A stretch of 64,000 nucleotides of DNA from a bacterium (GTDB lineage Bacteria > Sysuimicrobiota > Sysuimicrobiia > Sysuimicrobiales > Segetimicrobiaceae), in the NCBI GenBank assembly GCA_035307765.1, contig DATGHU010000026.1:161418-225417 (forward strand), in the 5' to 3' direction. Shown here one piece after another: positions 26,154 to 34,099 of the stretch (the stretch's first letter is position 1; every line of letters begins with the position of its first letter). The notes beneath the pieces were generated by a model, which had not been told where the DNA came from, searched no databases, and saw nothing but the letters and a program-made list of their open reading frames with translations. The position numbers and the translations under genes are program-made.

Positions 26154-27410
26154 CTAGAAGGGCTTGAAGATGCTGGCGATGCCAGCCAGGATGCTCACGA
26201 TCGTCTGGATGCCGTTGACCTTGTTTTGCGGGACCACCACAACGTCTCCGGGCTCGACCGGAACGTCTTGTGAGATATCGCCGGTGCGCAGCATTGCCTG
26301 GAGATCGGCGGAGATGAGCGCGCCGCGCCCGTTTGGCAGCGCGGTCGTGGTCGTCACCGGGGGCCCGGCAACAAGGTCTCCGCCGTTGGGCACCGACGCC
26401 AGGACGTTTGGTCCGGTGCCGCGCCTCCGCACGATATAGACAGTTTTGGCCGTCCCCGGCCCGGGCTGCGGCCCCCCCGCCATCGCGATCGCCTGGAGCA
26501 TTGTGACCTGCCCCTTGATGACAAATGCCCCTGGGGCGCGCACGTCGCCGAGCACGTAGAATTTGTTGTCCAGCTCCTCGGGGATGTAGAGCGTGTCTCC
26601 GGCCTTGAGCGGAACGTTGAACCCGGTGTTCTGGTCGAGGAGGAGATCGTCCAGCAGGAGGTCCTGGGAGGCGCCGGTGGCGCGTACCAGCCGGGCCTGC
26701 GTCACCGAGGCGCGGTCTGTAAGCCCTCCGGCCATCAGCAAGGCGTCCAGGACCCGCATGTTGCCCTTGAGGCGGATCCGCCCGGGATGGACCACCTGAC
26801 CTTCAATCGTCACCACGTTGGTGAGATCCTCAGGCACCACAAGCGTCTCGCCGCTGTGGAGCGCCACGTTGAGGCTGACGTCTCCGGCGAGCGCCCGGTC
26901 GACGTCCACGGCCGTGGGTGCCTCCCCGGGACGCAGGACCTGCACCCCCGTGGTGGAGGCGGTGTCGGTCAGGCCACCCGCGGCGGCGATCAGGTCAAGA
27001 AGGTGCGCTCCAGCCGGCAACTCGTACACCCCCGGGTGAGCCACCTGGCCGAGCATCGACACCCGGATCTTCCGGAAATCCTTGATCATGACCGTGACAT
27101 GGGGATCCAGGATGTACGTGGCGTAGGCCGTGGTCAGGGTCGCCCTCAGCCGATCTACCGTGGTCCCGACCGTCGAAACGGAACCGATCAAGGGGAGGGC
27201 AATCCGATTGTCGGGCCCGATCGTGACCGTGCGGGCGAGGTCGGTGTACCCCCAGACGGACACATCCAGGACGTCCCCAGGGCCGAGCTCGTACGTCGTC
27301 CCCGGCGTCTGGCTATTCGCCGGAACGCCCGCCAGGAGCATTACAAACGCGGCAAGTAGCGCCACGGTCGACATGTGCACCCGCCGAAGACCCTGTCCGT
27401 ACCTCATCAT
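26154..27410 (-). CDS. wza: Wza-like polysaccharide export protein
   Basis: The start at 27410 has GAGGG six bases upstream. The 418-residue protein has a signal peptide (VALLAAFVMLLAGVPANS) but no lipobox Cys. The poly-export domain follows (TTYELGPGDVLDVSVWG, DPHVTVMIKDFRKIRVSMLG). Two or three SLBB domains come next (VHPGRIRLKGNMRVLDALLM, VRAPGAFVIKGQVTMLQAIA). It would form the periplasmic/outer-membrane export channel that partners the Wzc-like protein. No C-terminal amphipathic barrel helix is obvious, though the protein ends in a hydrophobic IVSILAGIASIFKPF tail. It is the first gene of the core assembly operon, with a leader of about 500 bp. Confidence 0.85.
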   Translation of the reverse strand: MMRYGQGLRRVHMSTVALLAAFVMLLAGVPANSQTPGTTYELGPGDVLDVSVWGYTDLARTVTIGPDNRIALPLIGSVSTVGTTVDRLRATLTTAYATYILDPHVTVMIKDFRKIRVSMLGQVAHPGVYELPAGAHLLDLIAAAGGLTDTASTTGVQVLRPGEAPTAVDVDRALAGDVSLNVALHSGETLVVPEDLTNVVTIEGQVVHPGRIRLKGNMRVLDALLMAGGLTDRASVTQARLVRATGASQDLLLDDLLLDQNTGFNVPLKAGDTLYIPEELDNKFYVLGDVRAPGAFVIKGQVTMLQAIAMAGGPQPGPGTAKTVYIVRRRGTGPNVLASVPNGGDLVAGPPVTTTTALPNGRGALISADLQAMLRTGDISQDVPVEPGDVVVVPQNKVNGIQTIVSILAGIASIFKPF

Positions 27411-27910
27411 CCCTGACCCTCCCCGGCCCATACCTTCACCTCGGAGATGCACCCGGGGCCTCGGGGCACTCCCCTACGGAGCATGCGATCCCACGCTTGA
27501 GGCGTGCTGGGAAACAAACGACCAGACAAGTCCCAACCCGTGCGCTTGGGGGACGTGTTTCGAAGGGAGACTCGCATCGCACCGGAGGCCAACCATCCTG
27601 GCATCCCCGATGGCTTCGGCTGAGGGTCAGCTAAAGCGCCGGCCATTGCTGTGGTCCGATGCGTGCCGCAAGATGTAGCACAACTCCCGCTGTCCATTGT
27701 GGCCGCTTGCGAAGTACAGCCCGATCACTACATACTGACCGCCATTATAGCGGACGGTGCGTTCCCCGCGGTCCGTGCCAGCCGCGGAGCAATCCTCTGC
27801 CCGAGCATTGACTATTGCCGTGTCCGGCTCGATCCCGCCGCCCCGCTGTTCCCAGTGTCCGCAGACGATCAAATGCCTTACATCACTTTGTACCGCGGCA
27901 CGGGGCGGAC
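27411..27910 (-). other. long untranslated leader of the wza operon
   Basis: About 500 bp without a supported gene lie between the wza start and the conserved motif. Several inverted repeats are visible, for example GCACGCC/GGCGTGC-type pairs near 27.5 kb and a CCGCGG-rich stem near 27.77 kb. A TATAAT hexamer occurs on the minus strand near 27.745 kb, without a good -35 box at 17 bases. The segment could be a structured mRNA leader, but it matches no riboswitch class I can name. Confidence 0.4.
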
Positions 27911-27959
27911 GTCGATATATCAGGCGGCGGAAGAGTGCCAAATCGAACGATAGACTTTT
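27911..27959 (-). promoter_or_regulatory. bipartite conserved motif, copy 2
   Basis: Plus-strand GTCGATATATC (27911-27921) and TCGAACGATAGACTTTT (27943-27959) repeat the motif at 21.25 kb, with identical first block and one mismatch in the second. On the minus strand it faces the wza operon. Shared control of the assembly operon and the downstream deacetylase gene is a reasonable inference. Confidence 0.55.
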
Positions 27960-28046
27960 GAGGCGAGAGAGTTGAGTGTCTCCGGTCCCTGAGGCCGATA
28001 CGGTAGGGACCCAATGTCTCCGGAGGAGCGGAGCGACGACCGGCCG

Positions 28047-28742
28047 CTACTTGATCAGGCCCTTCCGCAGGACATAGGCGACGGCCTGGGCGCGGTTCCG
28101 GGCGGGGAGCTTCCGGAGGATGTGGCGGATATGCGTCTTGACCGTGCCTTCCGCGACGACGAAGCGGGTGGCGATCTCTTGGTCCGTCCGACCCTTGGCG
28201 ACCTCCGCCAGGATGTCGAGTTCGCGCGGGGTGAGCCCCCCGGTCTCAGAGCGCTGAGCCCCCCGCCGCTCCCGGGCCAAGCGCCCCAGGCGCTCCATCA
28301 GCTTGCGGGTGATCTCGGGGTGGAAGAAGGCGCGACCGTGGCACACCGAGCGCACAGCGGTCGCCAGGTTGGCACCGGGGATGTCCTTCAGGATGTAGCC
28401 GGTCGCCCCGGCCTCGATGGCCTCAAGCGCCTTCGCATCGTCGAGGTGGTCGGTCATCACGATCACCTCGATCTGCGGCATCGCCTGCTTGATCATCCTG
28501 GTAGCCCCGAGACCATCCTCCTCCCCCAGCTCTTGATCCATCAGCACGACGTTGGGTTTGAGTTCCAAGGCCACCCGAATTGCCTCGTCGGCGCTGTCGG
28601 CCTCGCCGATCACCTTGATGTCCTCAAAAGCGTTCAGCACCCAGCTGATCCCCTGGCGCATCAGCACCAAGTCAATAGCCAGGATCACTCGTACCTGTTG
28701 CGGAGTCTTCTCGGCGGTGGCGACGCTGGTGCCTGTGAGCAT
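28047..28742 (-). CDS. NarL/LuxR-family response regulator
   Basis: The 231-residue protein has a receiver domain (about residues 17-135) with the phospho-acceptor in VVLMDQEL, the switch Thr in VIVMTDH and the Lys in GYILKD. A LuxR HTH follows (GLTPRELDILAEVAKGRTDQ, AEGTVKTHIRHILRKL). In the usual N-terminal acidic pair only one Asp is present (ILAIDL rather than LVDD), so metal binding may be weakened. No histidine kinase gene is nearby. It is encoded just upstream of the wza operon on the same strand and is a good candidate to bind the motif at 27.9 kb, though this is untested. Confidence 0.8.
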   Translation of the reverse strand: MLTGTSVATAEKTPQQVRVILAIDLVLMRQGISWVLNAFEDIKVIGEADSADEAIRVALELKPNVVLMDQELGEEDGLGATRMIKQAMPQIEVIVMTDHLDDAKALEAIEAGATGYILKDIPGANLATAVRSVCHGRAFFHPEITRKLMERLGRLARERRGAQRSETGGLTPRELDILAEVAKGRTDQEIATRFVVAEGTVKTHIRHILRKLPARNRAQAVAYVLRKGLIK

Positions 28743-29410
28743 GTACCCCTCTATCCCCTAAGGTTCAATTCTAACTTTTCTATCGATAGATGCATATTGA
28801 TTTCGTGCGAAAAGCTCCTTCCTTCACTTGATGGATTCGCCGTCACCATGTGAAGGAGGCGTCACGGATGATCAGCAACGTGACATCGAAACGGCGTTCC
28901 CCCTACACGCGATCGCCTTTACCGTGGGGGCCGCGACAAGGGACTCGCGGACGACGGTTTGGGGGACCTTCCCGAACACGCTTCGCAGGAGAACCGATAG
29001 CCTTCCTGACTGCGCCGAGAGCCCGGCCCTGAGGAGGTCGTCCCTGATGGCTCCCACGCCGTCACCTGTATGGGGAAGTGAAGAGTGACACACGGAGAAC
29101 CGACGCGCCGACCCGTCAGAGAGAACCCCTGCGGCAGCACATTTATACCCGGCTTGCATGCCGCCTAATGTTTGTCCCAGATGACAAGACGACACCATGG
29201 GGGGCTCGAAATGAGGAGGCCGACAGATTAGACACTACTACCTCACGCTAAGTTGGGGCGGCTGTTTGGCGCGGCTGTAAGGTGGGCGGGGCTCCGAGAC
29301 CACGAACCCCCAGGGGATCCCCGAAGCTCCATAGTGCGGCGCCTCCAGTTCGAGACGGGAGCAATTACGCTCTATCCGATCGAATTTGGAGGCTAACTCT
29401 TCCCCCACCA
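28743..29410. other. intergenic region, no gene called
   Basis: About 670 bp. AT-rich patches (TCTATCGATAGATGCATATTG near 28.775 kb) are probably the promoter of the response regulator; the TCTATCGATAGA there is a perfect palindrome. A 60-codon plus-strand frame at 28850 has AGGAGG overlapping its first codons and an Arg/Ser/Pro-rich translation; I do not call it. A block near 29.11 kb resembles the 3-prime part of c-di-AMP riboswitches, but the other conserved blocks are missing. Confidence 0.4.
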
Positions 29411-29929
29411 TCACCTCGATGAGGTTGCGAGGACGGTTGCGGGAATCGATCCAGAGACGGCCATTGGAGCCCCCGGGGTGCTGGCGGACTGCGTGGAGGC
29501 GAGGAGCGAGTTTAGGAGTTGCGCCAGATTGACCGTGGTATTTTGCGCCGGATTTGGTCCGGGGATCACCAACTGCAGCTGCAGAAGCGGGGGCCCTCCT
29601 CCCGTAACCTGTGGCACACGCAGGGGTACAACGAGCGAGCCGGTAGCGGGCGTCGGCGTGAGCACTAGAATACTTGGAAGGGCCGGTGTCGGGATATTAG
29701 CGCCCGGGGCCTGAAAGACCTGGACACCCGGCCATTTCGGCACCAAGATCGACTGGGACGACAAACCCACGGGAGGCGCATTCACGGGTGAGAAGATGAT
29801 GATCGTCCCCCCCACCGTGCCGGCCGGGGACGTCACATCGGCGAACGCCGGCGGACCCTGCGAAAGTACCCCGCCGAATCCTACGAAAAGGGTCATGAAC
29901 GCCACAGCCGCTACGATCCTCCGAATCAT
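29411..29929 (-). CDS. small exported protein of unknown function
   Basis: Start at 29929, with GAGGAG six bases upstream. The 172-residue product has a clear signal peptide (MIRRIVAAVAFMTLFVGFGG, cleavage probably after AFA). The mature part is almost free of charge and rich in Pro, Val, Leu, Gly, Thr and Ser (for example VPLRVPQVTGGGPPLLQLQL). No Cys is present and no family is recognised. The composition suggests an extended or beta-rich surface or matrix protein. It lies between the response regulator and the OB-like protein on the same strand, separated from each by more than 100 bp. Confidence 0.6.
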   Translation of the reverse strand: MIRRIVAAVAFMTLFVGFGGVLSQGPPAFADVTSPAGTVGGTIIIFSPVNAPPVGLSSQSILVPKWPGVQVFQAPGANIPTPALPSILVLTPTPATGSLVVPLRVPQVTGGGPPLLQLQLVIPGPNPAQNTTVNLAQLLNSLLASTQSASTPGAPMAVSGSIPATVLATSSR

Positions 29930-30037
29930 CCCACGCTCCTCGGTGCCGACCTCGAACACTATCCGCCCCTCTAAGCTTCGATAGGCCTACACGGTACCCT
30001 TGCCTACGCTGAGAACCTGCGGCTCTCGGCCGGGGGG

Positions 30038-30655
30038 TTAAGCTTGGCCGGGCCGGTTAAAGACGATCGTCGACGCCCTGATGCTCCCGTCCGTATTGCC
30101 CGTCCCCCGAACGCTGATCCGCATCCCCGGCTTGAGATCCCCCAACCGCAGCGTGACCAGACGGTGAATCTCTGTCGCGGCCGGAACATTGATAGCGGCG
30201 GATCCGTCATTGTACTTCATGTATAAAGTGTGCCCCTCGACGCGGTCCGCATACTGCATGACGACCGCATTGGTCATCACGTCTCCGGACCGCATCGGGA
30301 ACTGGCCCTTCGTCACCCGGTTCCAGAGCTCCGGGGAAAAGATGTTGATCGAGGTGGCCGACAGCGAGCCGTCCGCCTCCCGCTTCGCCGCGATCCCTAA
30401 GGCGGCACCGGGGGTGATCTCCCCGAGCGTTGCCGCCTGCCTGGCGAGGATCAGCGAGTCCGGTCCAACCTCGACGACCCTCTCCCCGCCGCCTGCGGGT
30501 GCGAGCCTGAGGCCGCTTCCGTTTACCGCCACGATCGTCCCCTCGACCATCGTTGCGGGGCCGGCCGAGGCGGCGGAGGTCGGCATCGCGGCCCCCCACG
30601 CAACCACCGCGACAATGGCCGAGATTAGCCTGCCGGGCCGCAGGTGCTGGCGCAT
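30038..30655 (-). CDS. exported protein with DUF5666/OB-like repeats
   Basis: The 205-residue protein begins with a signal peptide (LISAIVAVVAWGAAMPTSAASA). The mature part has two related beta units: MVEGTIVAVNGSGLRLAPAG through a GEITPGAALGIAA turn, and MKYNDGSAAINVPAATEIHR through LGDLKPGMRISVRGTGNTDG. This is the pattern of DUF5666-type small exported OB-like domains (G-x-V...V...D...L...G..V.V.G). Ligand unknown. It is transcribed divergently from rfbB; 193 bp separate the two starts. Confidence 0.6.
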   Translation of the reverse strand: MRQHLRPGRLISAIVAVVAWGAAMPTSAASAGPATMVEGTIVAVNGSGLRLAPAGGGERVVEVGPDSLILARQAATLGEITPGAALGIAAKREADGSLSATSINIFSPELWNRVTKGQFPMRSGDVMTNAVVMQYADRVEGHTLYMKYNDGSAAINVPAATEIHRLVTLRLGDLKPGMRISVRGTGNTDGSIRASTIVFNRPGQA

Positions 30656-30807
30656 CTACCTCACTCCTCTTCGGTTTCCATCCTCGGAAAGGCCTGCCAA
30701 TATATCTACTCCTCGACTGTCACGATTCTGTGAATGGCCCGGTGAGCGTTTCCCACCCGCCCAATCATCACCGCGCGCGGCACGGCGCCACCGTCGTGGC
30801 GCGGCCG

Positions 30808-30848
30808 AGGTCACATCCCACAAAGTCTGGTATGCTAACAGTACTAAG
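30808..30848 (+). promoter_or_regulatory. candidate rfbB promoter, short leader
   Basis: An extended -10 element (TGGTATGCT, hexamer at 30831-30836) lies 12 bases before the rfbB ATG. A weak -35 (AGGTCA) is 17 bases further upstream. Transcription would begin within about 6 bases of the start codon, and there is no Shine-Dalgarno sequence, so the mRNA may be almost leaderless. Confidence 0.4.
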
Positions 30849-31871
30849 ATGAAACTTCTCGTGACCGGTGGGGCGGGGTTCATCGGATCGAACTTTATCC
30901 ATTATTGGGTGCGCCACCACCCCGACGACCACATCGTCAACCTGGACAAGCTCACCTACGCCGGCAACCTGGAGAACCTGGAGCTCGTGGAGCGCCATCC
31001 ACGGTACCGGTTTGTGCAGGGCGACGTGTGCGACGGAGCGATGGTCGATTCGCTGATGCACGACGCCGACGTCGTCGTCCACTTCGCCGCCGAGTCTCAC
31101 GTCGATCGGTCCATCCTGAACCCCGCACCGTTCATACAGACGAACATCACAGGTACGGCGATCCTCCTGGAGGCGGCCCTCCGGAACAAGATCAAGCGCT
31201 TTCATCACATCTCGACCGACGAGGTGTTTGGGGCACTACCGCTCGGCACGCAGGAGCGATTCACCGACCGCTCCCGCTACGATCCCCGAAATCCATACGC
31301 TGCTTCGAAGGCCGCAGCCGATCACCTGGTTCGGGCCTGCGCCGTCACATACGGCCTGCCAATCACCATCTCCAACTGCTCCAACAACTTCGGCCCATAC
31401 CAGTTTCCGGAAAAGCTCATCCCCCTGACGATTACGAACGCGCTCGAGGAAAAGAAAATCCCCCTCTACGGCGATGGACTGCACGTACGGGACTGGCTGT
31501 ACGTGGAGGACCACTGTCGGGCGATCGATCTCATCCTGCGCGACGGCGTCGTCGGTCAGACCTACCTGATCGGGGGGCTCACCGAGGACGTCTCAAACCT
31601 CGAGATCGTGAAGAAGATCCTGGTGGTGATGGGCAAGGATGAGGGGGCGATTCAGTACGTGGAAGATCGCCCCGGCCACGATCGACGCTACGCCATTGAC
31701 TGGAGCGCCACCCGCGACCAACTGGGCTGGACCCCTCGCTACGATCTCAACGAGGCCCTGGCTAAGACGATCGACTGGTTCAGACAGAACGAGCCGTGGT
31801 GGAACCGGGTAAAGTCGGGCGAATATCAGGACTACTACACGAAGCAGTATCGGCCGCGCCGCCCCACATGA
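30849..31871 (+). CDS. rfbB: dTDP-glucose 4,6-dehydratase
   Basis: The 340-residue protein is a full-length extended SDR enzyme. GGAGFIGSNFI binds NAD at the N-terminus, STDEVFG holds the catalytic Asp-Glu pair, and YAASK (in RNPYAASKAAADH) is the Tyr/Lys catalytic pair. NNFGPYQFPEKLIP and HVRDWLYVEDHCRAI are strongly family-specific. It converts dTDP-glucose to dTDP-4-keto-6-deoxyglucose in the cytoplasm. The start at 30849 is set by the Rossmann motif; the longer upstream frame has no homology. Its stop overlaps the next gene (ATGA). The partner genes rfbA and rfbC are not in the window. Confidence 0.95.
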   Translation: MKLLVTGGAGFIGSNFIHYWVRHHPDDHIVNLDKLTYAGNLENLELVERHPRYRFVQGDVCDGAMVDSLMHDADVVVHFAAESHVDRSILNPAPFIQTNITGTAILLEAALRNKIKRFHHISTDEVFGALPLGTQERFTDRSRYDPRNPYAASKAAADHLVRACAVTYGLPITISNCSNNFGPYQFPEKLIPLTITNALEEKKIPLYGDGLHVRDWLYVEDHCRAIDLILRDGVVGQTYLIGGLTEDVSNLEIVKKILVVMGKDEGAIQYVEDRPGHDRRYAIDWSATRDQLGWTPRYDLNEALAKTIDWFRQNEPWWNRVKSGEYQDYYTKQYRPRRPT

Positions 31872-32692
31872 TCCGGGTAGCGATCACCGGCGCGACCGGG
31901 CTGGTGGGATCGCGGATTGTCGAGCTCCTCGGCGATCGCTTCGAGTTCCTCCCTTTGGGACATGACATGCTCGATATCACGAACAAGCGCCAGGTCGATC
32001 AGGTCATTGGGGCCACCGAATTCGAGTACCTCTTACACCTGGCCGCGTATACGGACGTCGAAGGGGCCGAGACGCACCAAGATCGAGCCTACGAGATCAA
32101 TGTGCGCGGCACGGACCATATCTATCGTGCGGTCACTCGAAGGGACAGAAAGCTCATCTATTTTTCCACGGACTTCGTCTTCGATGGCACGGCGCCTCCC
32201 TATGACGAAGACTCCATCCCGAACCCCCTAGGGTGTTACGGCAGGTCGAAATACGAAGGCGAGCAGATCGTGCACGGCACGGCTATGATCGTTCGGATTT
32301 CGTACCCGTACCGAGCCGCCTTTCCAAAAAAGAAGGACTTCGTGCGACGGATTCGAGCCCTCCTTGAGCAGGGAAGTGAGTTGCAACTGGTGACTGATTC
32401 TATCATCACCCCCACATTTATCGATGACATCGCCTATGCCACGGAGCAGGTGATTCGCCACTTCTCGCCTGGGATCGTGCACATCACCGGGGCGCAGAGC
32501 TTGTCTCCTTATGCGGCCGGGAAGTTGATTGCCACGAAATTCGATTTTGATGGCGCACGCATCACGCCGATTACTTTTGAAAAATTCTCCGCCCTCCGCG
32601 CTCCTCGCCCCCGATATTCTATGATGATGAGCAAGTTGAATATCTTCTATAAGATGAGGACCTTCGAAGACGGATTGAAGGGTTTTCTATAG
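31868..32692 (+). CDS. rfbD: dTDP-4-dehydrorhamnose reductase-like SDR
   Basis: The 274-residue extended-SDR protein starts at an ATG overlapping the rfbB stop by 4 bases. GATGLVGSRIVELL binds NAD(P)H, EYLLHLAAYTDVEGAE is the RmlD-type N-A-A-Y-T-x-V-D-x-A-E motif, and YGRSKYEGE gives the Tyr/Lys pair. RmlD reduces the 4-keto group to give dTDP-L-rhamnose; without rfbC in view, another reduced 6-deoxyhexose is possible. The C-terminal third is less typical. It is translationally coupled to rfbB and ends at the edge of the high-GC part of the locus. Confidence 0.85.
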   Translation: MIRVAITGATGLVGSRIVELLGDRFEFLPLGHDMLDITNKRQVDQVIGATEFEYLLHLAAYTDVEGAETHQDRAYEINVRGTDHIYRAVTRRDRKLIYFSTDFVFDGTAPPYDEDSIPNPLGCYGRSKYEGEQIVHGTAMIVRISYPYRAAFPKKKDFVRRIRALLEQGSELQLVTDSIITPTFIDDIAYATEQVIRHFSPGIVHITGAQSLSPYAAGKLIATKFDFDGARITPITFEKFSALRAPRPRYSMMMSKLNIFYKMRTFEDGLKGFL

Positions 32693-32979
32693 GCTAGCGG
32701 GGTCGCCCTTAGGATACATGGTGGGATTCCGCGGAGCCCCAGTGAGAACCGCAACGACCAGTCGAACAGGCCTAGTCCAGGTATTCCTCGATCTGCGCTA
32801 TGTTGGCGGCGGAGATTGCGTAACTAATGCGTCGAACCTAGTGGGTTCGAAGCCAAACGCCCCAGGGAACACCATGGTCAACTTCCACGTCGATGCGCTC
32901 ATATCAGAGCATCTGTCTAGGGATTGACATTGCTCGGAAACAGGAATGACCCAGAGCCTAGGCATCATTGAACGAAGGC
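32693..32979. other. intergenic boundary of high-GC and lower-GC segments
   Basis: The sequence becomes visibly AT-richer here. A 69-codon frame at 32718-32927 has a weak AGGA site and no recognisable product; it may be a decayed remnant. No terminal repeats, integrase gene or tRNA marks the junction. Confidence 0.4.
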
Positions 32980-33822
32980 TTAGAGCTGCGTGTGGTTTTC
33001 ACGCAAAAGGAAAATATCTTGGCGAGGAGTGCCTTTCGCGCCGCCGGAAACCCAGTCAATCATCTCAAAGCCCTTAGACAGTGTGTGTCGGACATATTCC
33101 TCTGGATGGAACGCTGTGCAAAGATTGCTCCCGGCATACGCCGGGCGTCTTATAACCATCTTGCCATCCATGAAGCGCTTCTTATCTTCCCCATTTAGTC
33201 GCCCAAGATAGCATTCACCATGGGTGGTAATTAAAAGGAGACCACCAGGTCTTAACACTCTTGAAAATTCACGCATCCAAGACAGTTGGTCCTCTTCTGG
33301 CAGATGAGTCAGAACAGATATCGCATAAATCACATCGAAGTATGAGGCTGGGTACATTAAAGGCGGCGTAGGCTGGGAGAGTGTGAATTGTGCAAACTTG
33401 AGGACTCTGTCACACCAGTCGACCAACATTGGATTTGAATCTGTACCATACAGGTCCGCTCGTGCAACCGACCAAAGATGCCGGATCACACGTCCGGCTC
33501 CGCATCCAAAGTCCAGGACTTTCCAACCACTACCTATATAGAACCCGTTCTCCGCAAGTGTACCTAAGATGTCTCTTGCTGAAAGCTCGCCACTCCCGAA
33601 CCACCATGATGGGTCACTCTTGCCCGCAACAGTGGTGCGAAGCCGCGGTGGCGGGAAAAGGATGCCGTCTGGTGCAATTTTGTCTCGACGAATAGTGCGC
33701 CAAAGATTATGTGGGGCATACTGTTCTAACAATAAGTAAAGCCTGTACGTTAATCTAAGGAGTCGAAGTTTCTCTATGACTCCCAATAGCCGATACAGAA
33801 TCTCAGGAGGTTCAGTACGCAT
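32980..33822 (-). CDS. class I SAM-dependent methyltransferase
   Basis: A 280-residue protein. The SAM-binding motif I is WKVLDFGCGAGRVIRHL (about residues 98-115), motif II is DLYGTDSNPMLVDWC, and the post-motif region is YFDVIYAISVLTHLPEEDQL and VLRPGGLLLITTHG. This is the Methyltransf_11/25 type found in glycan and O-antigen loci. The N-terminal 90 residues (basic, with LRLLRLTYRLYLLLEQY) are typical of a subgroup acting on lipid-linked or nucleotide-linked sugars. It is encoded convergently to rfbB-rfbD and divergently to the beta-barrel-like gene. Acceptor unknown. Confidence 0.8.
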   Translation of the reverse strand: MRTEPPEILYRLLGVIEKLRLLRLTYRLYLLLEQYAPHNLWRTIRRDKIAPDGILFPPPRLRTTVAGKSDPSWWFGSGELSARDILGTLAENGFYIGSGWKVLDFGCGAGRVIRHLWSVARADLYGTDSNPMLVDWCDRVLKFAQFTLSQPTPPLMYPASYFDVIYAISVLTHLPEEDQLSWMREFSRVLRPGGLLLITTHGECYLGRLNGEDKKRFMDGKMVIRRPAYAGSNLCTAFHPEEYVRHTLSKGFEMIDWVSGGAKGTPRQDIFLLRENHTQL

Positions 33823-34099
33823 AGTGGGTCCAAAACTATCTTAACGGAATCCCGGGAACCTCACTTCGAGCTTGGCTTAAAGGGTCCTGCTCGTCTAAGT
33901 TTGAAATGCCGCGGACATCTAATTTTGGCCCTGCCTCAGAAAACATTTCGGCAGTTCCTTAGGCGGAAATATCAACACCCATATCGAACCGTCTGGGTCA
34001 GTGCATCGTGGATAACATGCGCAATTCAAAAAGTGGCTCTCTCAGGCCCTCTATCATCCAGTGTTCCCATTTCGGCCAAGCCTGTACGAGGGGTGCACC

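Noticed and set aside
27627-27953. Overlapping 100-codon frames on both strands upstream of wza
   Set aside because: They overlap each other and the conserved motif, have no ribosome sites and look like chance frames.
28990-29150. Possible c-di-AMP (ydaO) riboswitch on the plus strand
   Set aside because: CCGACCCGTCAG and an AACCCC-GGC stretch resemble the 3-prime part, but the other conserved blocks are weak or absent and no plus-strand gene follows until 30.8 kb.
28872-29198. 108-codon minus-strand frame upstream of the response regulator
   Set aside because: No ribosome site, mixed composition and no recognisable domain.
30189-30848. N-terminal extension of rfbB
   Set aside because: It runs antisense through the OB-like gene and has no homology; the NAD-binding motif begins at ATG 30849.
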